Shown here in pieces: positions 37,590 through 50,740 of a DNA stretch of 64,000 nucleotides. How positions within the stretch are numbered: position 1 is the stretch's first letter; the number at the start of each line of letters is the position of its first letter. The translations under genes and the position numbers were made by a program. Source of the stretch: Myoxocephalus aenaeus (Eukaryota > Chordata > Actinopteri > Perciformes > Cottidae); assembly GCA_038501785.1 (NCBI GenBank), contig JBAMJR010000170.1, positions 4,312,001-4,376,000 of the forward strand, given 5' to 3'. Below the pieces are notes generated by a model. The model was given only the letters and a program-made list of their open reading frames with translations, ran no database searches and was not told the origin of the DNA.

Positions 37590-38770
37590 TTTAGTGGCAC
37601 CGCCATGAGGTTGACAATCTTGATTTTTAGTGAAACATCTCAACAGCAATTCAATGGATTGCTATGAAATCATGAACAAATATTCATAGTGCACAGATGA
37701 TTAATTGTAATGACTCCGGTGTTCCCATGACACTACCTCTACAGCCAGCAGCAGATTGAAGTTTTCACTTATCCAATGAAATATCTCAACATCCATTAGA
37801 TAAATTACATAAACTGGATCGCCACAATATTGTCCAAAAGCATTCGTCCGATTCCCTGATGACTTTGATGATCCCCTGATTTCTACATGAGCTTGACATT
37901 TGTGGTTTCAAATGAATTATCTTGACCGCTATTTTAACAAATTGACATTAAATCATGTCCCCTTGATGATGAATGGCAATATCTTATATTTATGTTTAAA
38001 AGAGCAATAAGTAATAAGTCTGGCCACATGCTGCAAAAGAAATAGGGGGAGGCTTTTCACCTCCTCCCCCAAATCTCTTCCTTTCCCTCTACCACATGGT
38101 CCATACAGTGGTGAAGTATTCTGTTTCAACTCAATACTTAATTCCTCAAACTATTACAATTATTTTCAGACACTACTCATAATTAATCAGTTAAGTAAAC
38201 AACACTATTGTAGTACACAATTACATTTGTCAATGATTAAGACATGTACTTTAAATTTAAATAAGGTGCTAGAGTGCACTAAAAAAGGATCATAATAGAG
38301 CTTGTTTCTCACAAAAATGTCCCAGAGGGAGATCCCTCCAGCAATCCCTATACCAAAACCACAGACCCATGTGTACAAGTGATGTTAAGTGATGTGACAA
38401 GACAGGCTGGGCCGGGGCTAGCTAGCATGCTCAATTCAGCAAGGCAAGGCAATAACATTTGACTAATAAAGCACATTTCAGCAACAAGGCAATTCAAAGG
38501 GGCTTTACACAAAACATCAAAAGCATTAACTCAAAGAGTAAAAGAAACACACTACAAACAGACAATTAAAATACAATCAAACACATTAAAGAGCCATTAA
38601 AAAGCCGAGAGAATATAAAATGAAGACAAGCTAAAACAGAATAAGACAAAATGCAAGTATATAAGTTAGCGCTACCATTGAGACCATGCTGGGATAAGTA
38701 TTTAGCTGAAGGCACTGCTGTGCATAAGTACAGCTTCAGAGAGTGGCGAGCATGGCTGCAGACTCTTCTT
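37590..38770 (-). repeat. Dispersed teleost repeat, reversed copy, apparently interrupted
   Basis: 37590-37985 shows the reversed landmarks of the family at 18930-19284: ccatgaggttgacaatcttg, agtgaaacatctcaacagca, gattgctatgaaatcatg, and gatgatcccctgatttctac. 38665-38770 shows the other end of the same family (tatttagctgaaggcactgc, ataagtacagcttcagagag, agcatggctgcagactcttc), in the same orientation as 11124-11215. The DNA between (about 38000-38660) does not match and includes another repeat at 38441-38655. The simplest reading is one old copy split by later insertions. Exact ends are uncertain. Confidence 0.6.
38441..38655. repeat. Dispersed teleost repeat ('cagcaacaaggcaattcaaag' family)
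   Basis: The words aataaagcacatttcagcaa, caaggcaattcaaaggggc, tttacacaaaacatcaaaag and runs of ATTAAA-rich sequence match a common fish repeat, usually seen as 'tttgtatagcacatttcagc' followed by 'aacaaggcaattcaaagtgc'. It sits inside the split copy at 37590-38770. Class not assigned. Confidence 0.65.
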
Positions 38771-41700
38771 TCACACGTCGTTATTGTTGTCAGCTTCTAA
38801 AGTTTTCCTCCTGTTATTTTTCAATCAGACATGTAACATGAAAAACATGAGCTAGCCCCCCTGCTGCGGGCCTTTTGTCTGTCAGGATCATACGGTGTTA
38901 CACATCTGCTGCAATGTAAAACATCTTTTGAACTCATACATACACAACAAGGTCATGCCTGATTATCCACCAGTGTACTGGCAGGAGGGCATCTGCTTAT
39001 TGGCAAAGAGGCTCTTTGGAATCTTTGAATGCACTGGATTATGCTCCTTTTCACAAAAACAGACATAAGACACAGACTCGGATCGGTCTGACAATGTCAG
39101 ACAATAAGCCACATTTTCTATCAGGTTAGTGGATGATAAACCAAGACAATCCTAAAGGAAATAACAGAGAAAGTGCTTCAACAATTATTAATACAATAAA
39201 TCAATAGGTACAATCAATATTTGTTTGACTTCCTATTGTTGTAGTCTAAAACAAACTAAATCCCCTTGTACAAGATGATTTTATCTCAGACTTACCACAG
39301 TCTGTAATTAAGTCACAAAGTGGAACTGTCTGGAGTTATCTATGGGGAGAAGAAGGTAAGCAGAGAAACTTTGAGACGGTGACATATCATGAATTACAAC
39401 TCAGTCTATTTCCTTGCCAACTCTTATCGGGTTCAGAGACCTGTTCTAAAGGGGAGCTTTAGTTCCGTGTATCAGGCCAGTACTTAATGGAATTGATGGC
39501 TCCGTATCAACTTTGGCCCAACAGAGAAAGGTGGATTGGAGCTGGTTGGACTCTAAGGAGCTGTGCCAAAAAAGACAGAAAGTCTCCTCCGCCACTTTGA
39601 CTGAGGTGGCTGATATCAGTTTTGGAGTTAAGTAGCTAAATTATGTGGTTTATGACTGCTGGGCAGATCATTCCGCTGGAACATTTGTCACAGCTTTGTG
39701 AGTAACATGTTAGAGGTTTGAAGATAGACCTTAATGGCACGGTCATAAATGCATCTTGTGATTAACGGCCATAGCAGCCACAGAGGAAAGATAAAAGGAG
39801 AAATGAGATGAGAGAAAATCAAGATTCATGTGGACGTAGATGCAGAGATAGAAAAAGAGAAGAGAGCGAGAGAGAGAGAGGGTTCAAAGGTGTGTTGTCA
39901 GCCATGGTGACCTGCTGACTTCTCTCGCAGCGAGATAACAAGACAGCATCTCTGGTAGCCCAGTGCCCAGAGCAGGAGGGGGTCGGGTCGGGTAAGGAGA
40001 GGCAAATGATATCCTCAGTCTCGCCACAGACAGGGGTCCCTCTGATGCCTTGCACAATACTCTCATAAATGTTTGATTTTGTATACTGGGCAACACAGTA
40101 TGAAAAACAAGTCTGATCACACTGAGTAAGCCTTGTTTGTGCTGAGAGCCTGAGGATAGGCTTCCAGTAGCACACTATTGACAAGAAGAAGAGAAGAATG
40201 AGGTGCAGTCTGGAAACACAATGAAGAAGGTGAAGGAGGTTCTGCTTGAGGAACGTGCTTTTTCTAAGCGCGTTAAAGTCAATATGAGTCTGGAGGTAAA
40301 GTAATTACATTCATGAAACAAACTTGTGAATCTGTGGAGATTTAGTTTTATGCCCTAACAGAATATCTAGTAGTCTGGTGTTAGGTATTATAGTATAGTT
40401 CTTTCTTTCTTTTAATTACACTTTGTTCTCTCCTCCAAGTAAGTCTCATCAACACATGGGGATTTCTGCTCCTACGAGATGAAAGCCTGCCAGGCCAACT
40501 GAAAAGATGTGTTACAAAGTACGTGCCACCAACTTTTCATCGAGTACAAGAATGCAATATATTCAAACCTCCGTAAGGCATGGCTTTCCAAAAAGAAAAA
40601 AATATATTTAACAGAGAGATGGATCAATTATACATCACAGATTCAATATTCACAATGTCCGGAGGGGAGGGTCATTTATTTTGTAGTTGATCTAACCTGA
40701 GGGAAGATTCACCCTGTTTTCCTTTTTAATTGCATGTGTGCCACTAAAACTACAATGTGCTCAAATAGTGTGTGTGTTTTAAAACTCTTCTTCTGTCTGA
40801 AATTACTTTGATAGACCCAACCGTGTGGCAGCTTGACATTGAGAGTATAGAGTTCAATAAAGTACAATATTTTCTTGTATTTTCCAACAAAAATACAGTA
40901 AACTGTGAAAACTGAAAAGGCACGCCCACCTCCACTGAGACCCAGTGTGGTTCTGTCTGCAGGTCAAACTGGAGAAAATTGCAAATAAATCAATAAATAA
41001 TGTTTGTAGGAAAGGTCAAATACACATATGGCTGAAACAGAACTACACAGATGTATATAAACACCTTTGTATTATTGATTTGCTGGTTGGTACAATGATC
41101 TGAGACAGTCCTTATCCTTTGTCTGTCTTATCTAATGAACTTGGATAATTGCCTCGCACTAGAAAAGAAATGTGTGTTTGTTACAGCAACTAAATTATTG
41201 TTCATTATACTTGTCACTGAAACAGCTGGTATGATTTATACACCGTTTGTTATGTTATAATTAGATTGAAGTGTTTATTTGTTGCTTGTGAATAAAGCCT
41301 GTTGGACCATGTGATGATCCAAAAGACATTTTGCAATAAAAAAACTGATAAATGAGAAAGAAACCTCAAATTACAGAAATTAAATTGTAGCTGTCTCCTT
41401 TGCACATCAACAGCAGTGGGAGTCGGGACCACCCGGAAAAATTAAAAGGAGCTTTACCAAACCAAGACAGATGTTTATGAGTTTTCATCTGTTGGACCCC
41501 ACTCAAAACAAAAACAACACAAATGCAACCTGCTGGGGTGGGTTTTAGGTGGCTGTGTGTGTCGGAACTCTGAACAAAAGATGTTTTATGATCACCATTT
41601 GTTGCTGCTGACCTTAGACTCAGCAGACGCTCTCCCTCACTGTCAGTGTCGGCATTGCCATGTCCATTTGTTGCACCTCTTTAAGGACCTCTGTTCGCAC

Positions 41701-41834
41701 TGTTGTACTCACATTATTTTCTTCTTTGTTCGTCTCACTTGATCAGAGTTGTAACCACAAATCGGAGCTTGGAAAAGTTCAACAACTTTAACATTTAAAC
41801 AAATGCCCGCTCTATACTACCACATAAACTGTAA
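38771..41834. other. Non-coding stretch
   Basis: No recognisable gene. The 121-codon minus frame at 39819-40184 overlaps a short GA run (39867-39880) and has no domain. 40440-41830 is AT-rich without defined repeats. Confidence 0.5.
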
Positions 41835-41949
41835 TATTAATTGTAATTCTGTGTGTTAGGAGGACCGAGCAAAATAAGCTTTTCATTGTACCGAGTAACT
41901 GTCTCTTATCTGTGCATATGACAATAAAAATATCTTGAATCTCTTGAAT
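41835..41949 (+). mobile_element. LINE 3' end with CAATAAA and short tandem tail
   Basis: The segment ends ...gcttttcattgtaccgag, gcatatgacaataaaaat, atcttgaatctcttgaat. A 3' end of 'ttcattgtac ... tgacaataaa' followed by a short tandem repeat instead of poly(A) is typical of L2/CR1-type LINEs in fish. The upstream 200 bp (to about 41600) may belong to the same 3' UTR, but I could not confirm it. Confidence 0.6.
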
Positions 41950-42939
41950 ATTACGTAAATATTTTTCCTTGCAAACATTAGCTACATTTCACATTCTGCC
42001 TAGCTCTAGCTAAAAGGACCATTAAGGCTATTGGGTTGATGTCACATACTGTACATCACTAAGTTTTAGCCACAGTTTGGTTCATGAATATATCATGCCC
42101 AGACATTGCTTTTTTACTTTTAAATGTGGAACCTTAGAATACTATGAATGAAAAGGAGTTTTTGAGTTGTGATGCAAATCAACAGATGTTAGTGATGGGG
42201 CTCTCTGTAAAGCCCAAACAAGTATGTGCAGTATAAAAAATGAAACACAAGCACTTAAGAAAGCTGAGCCCACATTCACAGCAAGCCATTAAGCTCAATG
42301 TTAATAATAAGTAGTCTGCCTCAAACAGACCACATGGTCCAGCCAGCTGTGAATGTGTGGACATTAGTGATTTAATAATTAAATGGAATAAAGTTAAATC
42401 TAAGAGGCAAGTTGTAGTTAAGCCTTATTTTTCTTGTTCATGGGAAGCCAGTTGTCTGTATTTTGCCCCACTAGTATGTACATGAAGAGATGGATATTGT
42501 CAAGTCTCCCCTCACAACTCTCATGGAAGGCCGAGGTGACCAAGCAGTTTAATGGTAGTGCAGTCAACAAGATAATGTTTCAAAAGGACAAGGATTGCTT
42601 TTTTTGTGTGGAGCCCTAAAGCATGGCTGCTGGGCCTGAGGTGAGCATTTCAAACTCTGATTCCACTGAAACAGAGATTTGTATGTGCGTATGGAATGGA
42701 GTTAAAAACACACAAACAAACACACAGACTGCCATATGTCTGTGGTTTTATTTTGCAGTTAAAAATTGAGAATTCATTATAATGCCAATATTCCCAGAGT
42801 TATGTTTAAGATAGGGAGCAAGAGAGTCATTTTCAGTCTGTTCAGACTGAGTCAATGATGAGAATTAAGTCAAAGAAAGTTGAGTCACATCCAGTCCTCT
42901 ATAGGAGCTAAATGGTTGCAGCAGGTTTTTTAAGGTTGC

Positions 42940-43340
42940 TACGGGTTATCTGGTCTTACTAAAACATATAGCTGACTTTCTTTTGCTTAACAAAGTGACT
43001 GATTATCTGGCCCAACGGAAACATATACAAATAGATTAGAAAAGAGCCGAGGTTTGACACACAACAGCGTAGCAGACGAGGAAACATAGTTACCCCTAGG
43101 GCTCTCCCTGAGATTACAATACAACTGTAACTCAACTCATGAGAACGTTATGATCTATGATATGAAAGGCAGTGCTGCTATCAAGCAAGACTAAGAAGGA
43201 GTGTTCCTCCCTATCAGCCAGCATAAGCGTGTCAATATTGTGAGAAGCGGTTTCAGCACCGTGTTTTTGGCGAAAACCAGATTAAAATTCATCAAAAATA
43301 ATGATAATGTTCCCTTCAATCACTTCTAAGTGGAAAAACT
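42940..43340 (-). pseudogene. Reverse-transcriptase fossil of an L2/Rex-like LINE
   Basis: Translation of the minus strand gives the order of RT palm motifs. First comes IFDEF-stop-SGFRQKHGAETA (about 43290-43220). Then comes motif A as LVLLDSSTAFHIIDHNVL (about 43200-43145). A frameshift later comes VISGRAL (about 43110), and then SFLIYLYMFPLGQII (about 43045-43005). In functional elements these read roughly QSGFR-x-x-HSTETAL, LLDLSAAFDTVDHNIL, GISGTAL and FSLYMLPLG. The first catalytic aspartate (AFD) is His here, and there are stops and at least one frameshift. The copy is dead and partial, with no endonuclease and no 3' end attached. The enzyme type copies element RNA into DNA at the target site. 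Confidence 0.85.
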
Positions 43341-44669
43341 GGCCTAACCTCAAAGGAGTGGGTGTCCTGTCACACAACAGAACATGGTGAGAGGTTCTGA
43401 TCAGCCTTCAAACAGGGAACTCTGCTACACCACAGGGTTGGTGCTGCCATCTTAGAGCAGAGGTGTGTTGCCAAGGCCGGGGTTGGCAGATAGAGTATGC
43501 AGAGTTGTTTTGTTCTGCTGTTGACTCCCATCTCATTTCTTGTTTCAGGCAAACATTGGAACTTGACAGCGTGGGCGCACAAACCTGCAAATGATATCTA
43601 CAGGGGGTTGAACTGGAATATTGTCAGAGTGAGTGAGAAGGAGGATATGGGCTGTTGTTATGTGTTTGCACAGTGCTTGTGTGTCCTGATATATAGTGTA
43701 GATTAGATGAGAAAGTGTTGTTTCTCCCCAGTGGGGAAACTCACAAGAGTATGCATAGGGTGTATATTGTATTTCATGTACGGTATGTGCTTGTGTATAT
43801 CAATACAATATACAGGGGTGTATGCGCCTCTCAGATTTAAGAATTGTGTGGATACTGTCTAGTTTTGACGTTCCTTGCTGCAGGATTTACTTGGTTGAGT
43901 TAAACATTTATGTGAAGCCTCTCAATGAGGAGCCAGAGTGGAAAAGCAAGAGAGAAGGAGCGGAGAGGCAGAGCATGGGCATCCTGACCGGCAATGAACT
44001 GTTGCCGCCTGTTGAGCTTTCATTTCATGGTTAAATGTGGAGTTAATGGCTGGTCTTACATGGTCGTTGGTGGTTTCAGTGTCTCTGACTCAGGCTTCCA
44101 TTAGTCCCTGTGGCTTAAAAAGAAATACTGCCTTTCCAAAGCGACAGAGCAAACAACAGCATTCTTTTGTAGAGATTAGGTTTAGTACTCGCTACACGAT
44201 GAACAAATGGCTGACTTCCTCCAAAATAAGCTTTGTATTTAATGAAATACCCCAATTTGTTTGTGCCAGTATGCAATACCACTATCACTATGCCCCCCTC
44301 TTTGTACTGTACATCTGGCATCTTCAATACTTTGCAGACATCAGCAATCTTTAATCTTGCAAAATGTTATGAGTGTTATATATTACTTTTAACTGCAACA
44401 GTAAAGATTGCAAAATGACTTATATAGCACAAATGTACAAATAGGAAATTCAGTAAAACAATTTTATAAAAGTACACAAGATGATGTGACAGGAAGTGTT
44501 ACCTCAACCTTTTAATACTATGTTGCGGAAACATTATCTTTGATGAACAATGAATAATGGAGCCATATTGTACATTTAATCATCAGGTTCATTAATTGTA
44601 CAGGTTTGCATGGGCATAAAAGGGAGACTTGCACCTGCTTCTTTAAAAAGTTTGATATTCTGTGATGTA
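43341..44669. other. Non-coding stretch
   Basis: No gene or defined repeat recognised. Open frames reach 105 codons (44037-44354 plus) with no domain. Confidence 0.5.
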
Positions 44670-45025
44670 TATCCTCGTCACTACTCGCAAAATTGCCGCG
44701 ACTGCTTACTCCGTAATAAAGTGCGTCCTCGCCATATTATCTCTCTGTCCTCTTTCAACAAATCACGGTGAAGGATTTCGTGTGACGAGTACTTTTGGCA
44801 CCGCGTCACACAACACATCCCTGCCCCATCACTCTGTGTGAATCGCCTCCGAGCTCACGGGAGGCAGGAAGTGGAAAGCCTACTGATTCCTCTAGAATTT
44901 GAAACTTATTTCTGTGACGTTTTATCGGGAAGAGATGAATATTTACAAAACGTGAATATTGTAAAACGCGGAACTGCGTCGCCAGTTCCGGAAGTGTTAA
45001 AGCTAGCGACTCATGGCTACATTAG
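44670..45025. promoter_or_regulatory. CpG-dense island with an ETS site
   Basis: About two dozen CpG dinucleotides fall in some 350 bp, far denser than the flanks. A CCGGAAGTG motif (44988-44996), the canonical ETS/GABP site of vertebrate promoters, lies 17 bp before an ATG (45013) that opens only 23 codons. This could be an unmethylated promoter with a first exon, or the CpG-rich end of a young transposon. I found no terminal repeats and no coding continuation. Confidence 0.35.
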
Positions 45026-48000
45026 TGGCTACTAGCTTAATAACCACCAACATCTCTGACCAACTGTTAGTCACATTAATGTAGGCTACATTACCCACTG
45101 TTCATTTGGGCAAAGAAGAAAAATGTGTGGAACAAAAATTTACTCGTGGAGTTTTAAGACCTGACCTACCCTGATAACTCAAACTGCAGCCAACTATTAG
45201 TACATGGCTGTAGGGCATCTCATAATAAAAAAACTATCATTTCCAATATGGCAACTCTACTTTACTGTTCAAAGTTTTAAAATCCACAACGATACAGACA
45301 TAATTATGTCTTACAAGGCGATAATGTTCTCAATATGAAGAATGATTCTCAGAATCATTGGGAATTTTTAGTAGCTACCCTTTCATATGTTTTTGCTTTA
45401 TTTCATCCATTATTGACCATTTGCTTGCTAGGCTAATGCAACACACTGTCTTTTTCATTTCCTGCAGTGCATTGCAGACCTGAGCCCGAGGCAACACATT
45501 GGTCTGAACCCAACCTGAAACCTGACACACTGTTTGGGGATGTTGCGTATAGCAGGAATCTATGTCCCGCCATTTGCACAAATCCAATTAATACACGTGG
45601 TCCACTTTCATCACATCGCTCTTCTTTTATACATCCACCAATGGTAAAGGGAATGCTTGGTAAGCACTTTGAGCTCCCTCACCGTGACTCCTCTAATCAC
45701 TCACCACATACCGTATCATCCCTTGGTAGAGCGGATTCATCTGCTTTTTAAAAGTAACCTAAAATATTTATTTCATGATTTCATCAGTGAGGGGGGGTAG
45801 CATGAAAATGAGCAGGGAAATCACGGTAAGAATATGGTTTTGAAAAGGGATATGCATTATGGATACATCAGATTTGTAGAAATGGAATTGTTGAGGTCTC
45901 TGTGTGGGAGGTATATAAACCAGACAGTTGGTGGTGAAGGGAAAAAAGAAGAAAACAATGTGATAAGGGCATGGACAGAGGCTGTGAAAGCCGGGGGCAA
46001 CACAAGGTTAATATGACAAATAATTGGAGAGAGGTACAGCCACAGCAGTGCTATTACATTGTATCAGTGGTGTATGTAAATACTGTTGGTTATATTAAAG
46101 TGAGTATGAGGTGTATTAAAGTGTTTTACAAATATCCAGAGCTAAATCTGAGAGGACAGTAGGTATCTGAACCAAATCATTTCTACAAGGACTCCGGCAT
46201 CTATTGTACCTATAGAGTTCCACTTCTTTCCAGACATGAGCACTCCCCGGAATATGAGAGGATATGATCCTGAATTAGATATTGAAAATGAATAATTGAT
46301 GGCACCACAGTCGCACCTAGACACACATGACCAACACGCACGCTCACACACTCGCAAATGGCATCTGAAGTGTGAAGGATCTGCATCCTAAAGGTCAAGA
46401 GGAAGTTACGGTTGTTTCCTTGTCAGTTACTTCTGGTCAAATTAAATATTGAGTTTCTCAGCAAGAGAATGCTCGATATTCAGTTGACTGCAGCGGGGAC
46501 TGAATTACCCACTAAAAGAAATGACGTAACCGCTGGGAAATAGTCCGCTTTCATGATGACTAATGATAAAGAGACCCACTTAGAAAATCTGTTTGAATAT
46601 TTAAAGTTACCAGTGAGCTAGATCAGAGAGCCGGAAAGGAAATAAGCCACATGAAAAGGTTAGATATGTTTAAAATGCCGCAGACCGCTCCTGCATATGA
46701 CGAATGCCAGTCCTAAGCCTCGGGTTTATCCGTCATACACATCATAAATCTAGTGTGTGTGGGGTGGGTGTGATTTAGTTGACCATGGTTTACTCAGCTC
46801 TGCATATAATAACTTGCCTTAAAGAGTTTTAAGTAGACCAAAGAAATCCAGAGAGAGAAGCCCCTGCCTCTCATCCTTGTCATCTCAGCCGGGACGAGGT
46901 GTGACTGATTGCGCGGACTTGATCGACTACTTTGCGTGACATACAATCAGATAAAATGGCCATCACTTGGGCTCTATCACACTATAAATCACCACTGAGA
47001 TATGAAGGAATATGTATTCTCTCTCTCCATAAATCATGGTTATTCCTCATCTAAGAGTCAATTATCTAACGCGCAACAAATGGCTTGGCAATAACCTTGA
47101 AGATAGGGGATACATGCAGGGAGGCCAGCTTGCGGGTTGTCGAATCTCGGCTATTTTGTAACCACCGTCCACAGCATTGCATTATCTAAAAGCTGTTAGA
47201 GAATGGATTTATGTACATTTGAAAACATTTTGAAGTTTTATTTGGTATGACCTATCAGAGACTGATGATTTACTGACTACATGTTTGCCTAGGTGAGACA
47301 TTTATGCCAGTTTTGATGGGTAAATAGAATATATTTCATTACAAAGCTCCTGTAATGATGGCACAATATTTTATATTCTCATTTGGGACTTAGTAAAGAA
47401 ACAACTTGATAACATGAAGGCATGCTGTGATCAGAAGCTACCCTTGGACGTTGTACTGCTGGTATATCTTCAAAGTCAAAAACATTTTCTGTTCTAAATC
47501 AGCTTCATTTCTTACTAGAGCAGTGCAGACAAGAACCGAGCCGCATCACAGTATATATTATATGTCTATGTCTTGGTGATCCTTATAATCGCAAACATAT
47601 GAAAGGAGTCACAGGAAAAGAGATTGCTTTTGTTCTGTTGCACCACATTTGTTTCATTTGAACTTCACTGCATATGTATGTCCACTGACAGTCCCTGGCA
47701 ATAATTGGGTGCTTTAGGCTGAAGAACTTCACAGGTTCAGAGACCCAACTTAACAAGCTGGGATGCAAACAACAAAAAAAGAATAGAAAATACATAAAGT
47801 CCACAGAGATTGCCCCCACATATGTATTGTCAGCCATGACTATTTACTGGTCATACAAGTGTACATTAAAAGACAAACTTTCTGATCTCTTTATATTCCT
47901 GCTAGTTTCTTATATATAATATTTTTTAATTCAAGTATGTGCTTTGAAGGGGATCTGTATAAGTTACCGTGTCAGCCTTTGGCAGAAATGGATAAAAGAA

Positions 48001-50732
48001 AGCCAAAGCAGAACAGAAAATGTTTGTGTTACATTGTAAAACACCTGCAATAATGCAAACTGTAGCATTCATCATATACACCGGTACTGAGATCAGCTTT
48101 GTTCTTATAGTTATGTAATTTAACACAGATATGGAGAGAGGCTGCTAATTACTCAAAAGATTCTAACAATTCTAAGTGCACATGCTTTGGTCAGTCCTAA
48201 CAGTTTGGATGATTAGTGAGGTTTAACAATAACCACAGAGGGCAGTAGAAGAACTTTGAGTATATGCCACCTATAATTATTATCTCTGATACCTAATGGT
48301 TTAGAAGTCTGTGAGAAATCTCTGTGTCTTTCATTAGATTTTCCTTATATTCCTTCCTGTTTCTCTCTCTCTCTACTCTAACTCTGTCTCTCTGAGCCCA
48401 TTTCCAAATGTATCCTCCCGTTCCGCCTCAGGTAAACCTGTGCACAGGGAATTCTCGGGTCTTTCCATGACAGGTTTTGCTCTGCAGATAACATCTCCCT
48501 GCCTGTCCGTGGATGCTGACCTCTTCTTTGCCATGAGGGTTTTTTTCCAGCGATCGCGCGGCACTGATTCGGCACCGAGGTCACTCTCTCCCCATCTCCG
48601 CCTCATGTCCATTTTCTCTCCATCCACTGTAAATTGAAAAGACTTTTCCGCAGACCGGTCATTGCGGTGAACTGCCGTTTGATGTCAGCGACTCTCCGAT
48701 CAATTGGGCAACCTTACAACTACTGTTGTTCTTCCAGGTGTTTTGCTCATTGAGCGGGTGGGGATGCATGCGTGGGGAAATAACACGCGGACTGATTTGC
48801 AGAGCAGCAAAAGAGAGTGTGAAGCAGACTAGTGCAGCTGCAGACGGATGGTGGCCAGCTTGAGCAAAGACTGAGAGAAGCTTGGAAGCAGAGAGAGGGA
48901 GTTGTGTGAATGTGTCGTGCATCATTGAGGTGAGAAATTGCGAGAGCTGCACAGATGGCACACTCTCACCTTCATCATACTCTCCCTCCATCAGTCTCCT
49001 CTGCTCTGGCACCAGAGCCACATGACATGACCTCCTGAACGCGCCCTTCACATGAGCTACATCTATAGTTTTTGTAGCATTTTCCGCGCAAAGCATCTTC
49101 ATGTCCTGGACCTCTCCAGGGTTAAATCTGAGGTGCACAGGAAATGGTTTGATGTTTTGCTTAATGTTTGGAAGGAATAGGTAAATTCTGGATTGCAACA
49201 GGTGATAAGCGACAAAAAAAACAGCACAACCTATGGAGAGTTAAAAGTCAATAGAAAATCTTAGGAGGAACATCAAAGGTAAGGTAGTGGTTTGGACAAA
49301 AAAAAAAAAAAAACTTTTCTGCTGTAAAAGGCATTGATCACTAGATTTCACAGAAAGGGCTCCCTGCCCTATTTTTCCAAGCAATTGTCAGGCAATCTGA
49401 AATAACAACACTCTAAATAAGACACAATATTATAACACAATTCCAAAATCTATCACAGTGAGGGTAGAGAGGAAAATGTAGAAAAAGACTATGAGACTAT
49501 GTGAGACATGAATTGGATGGAAACTGTTGCACATAATGCACATAATCTGATAAAGTGTAGGAAGTTCAGTGTAGAAAGAGCGAGGCTGAAGGGTAGGGTG
49601 GTATATGAAGCGAGTGGGGCGTCAAGGACAGTTAGAGAGAGGGAACAAACAATTAGCTACAAGTTCAAAGACCTTTCACTAAATATTTGAACAAAACAGG
49701 TTAAATATCCAGAATACAAGTTATATGTTACACAGTCCGGTACAGTGGGTGGCGCCATGCACCTTCAACCTCGGTTTTGTAGTCCCTTATAAATGAAAAC
49801 CAAAGAAGATGAAGAAGTTCGCCTCAGCATTGCAGCTGCAGGTAAACTATACGGTACACGTGCCGCCTGTTCTAATTAGCCCAGGTTAAGACTTAACTTC
49901 GCCATACCTGAAGTACCTAACGTTGGCCATTTCAGTCCTCTGTGAATAAAAATACACTTAATTGCAAAATGTAAATGGAAGTTACTGCACTGCTGCCAGT
50001 GAAACCATATAAGAAGACAGCAATGAAGTCAATGACATTATTTAGAATTCCCAGCAGTACTAACGTTAGCTAACAGTTACCATGCTTCAGTAAAGCTGGG
50101 CCTCCACCGGGTGAACCTCAGAGAAGAGAGCATGAAGAGGAAATACGCACGTGGAGGAAGGAGTTCGACATTTACAATATGCAGTTCCATGTGGAAGAAT
50201 ACCTCATATTTCATTGGAATTATTTGCCTTTTATTGAATATTGTGCCTGCAGGAGGATGGTCTCATAATACTAGTAAGTGAATCAACTCCTTTGCTTTGC
50301 TTCTCCACTTCCTCGGTGGCTTTCTCTCTGGCAAAGCGGGCCCGCCATGGCTGTGCGTACACGCAGACTCCGCACCGTTGCTGGTGGCGTTTACGTTAAG
50401 ATTATGTGCTTGTTCTGAGTGACACGTAATGCTCGTTGTTTGCTTTAATTTAGCTGTTTGTGTCTAATGGCTCGTGAAATGAAGTCTTCCCACACATACC
50501 CCCGGTCCTATGGTCAGGGCCGGTGTTTCGGTTCATCAAGCGACCGTGTCAACTGAGGACTTTCAGCCGAAAAGCGCTTGTTGCAATTATGCCAGCTGTT
50601 GAAAATAGGAAGAGGCTACTTTATAATGAATGAGCTTTGATAAGTAACTTGAGGATAAATAATGCATATGGGCTATTCCAGTGTGCCATAAATTTGTGGT
50701 TCCGTAATGCATTTGATTCATGCGTTATTATG
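45026..50732. other. Non-coding stretch
   Basis: No recognised gene. The longest frame (48659-49198 minus, 179 codons) has no domain, signal or repeat that I know, and its length is within chance expectation. A 16-base A run lies at 49298-49313. 49735-49900 and 50300-50440 are short CpG-richer patches; the latter includes the palindrome gcgggcccgc (50336-50345). I see no transposon ends around them. Confidence 0.5.
49298..49313. repeat. A16 homopolymer
   Basis: Sixteen A residues. No retroposon body was recognised upstream. Confidence 0.85.
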
Positions 50733-50740
50733 CTGTGATG
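50733..50740. repeat. Left target-site duplication of the 50741 MITE
   Basis: ctgtgatg, identical to 50957-50964. Confidence 0.93.

Noticed and set aside
48232..48250. CTCF-like motif (ccacagagggcag)
   Set aside because: Only the 3' half of the core fits; the 5' CCA-S part does not align at the right spacing.
48659..49198. 179-codon minus-strand open frame as a gene
   Set aside because: No recognisable domain, signal peptide, splice context or family resemblance. A frame this long is expected about once by chance in 64 kb of six-frame sequence at this composition.
49735..49900. Promoter or gene start (ggcgccatgcacc ... aagaagatgaagaag)
   Set aside because: A short CpG patch and GAAGAAG word only. 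No ETS/TATA arrangement and no coding continuation.
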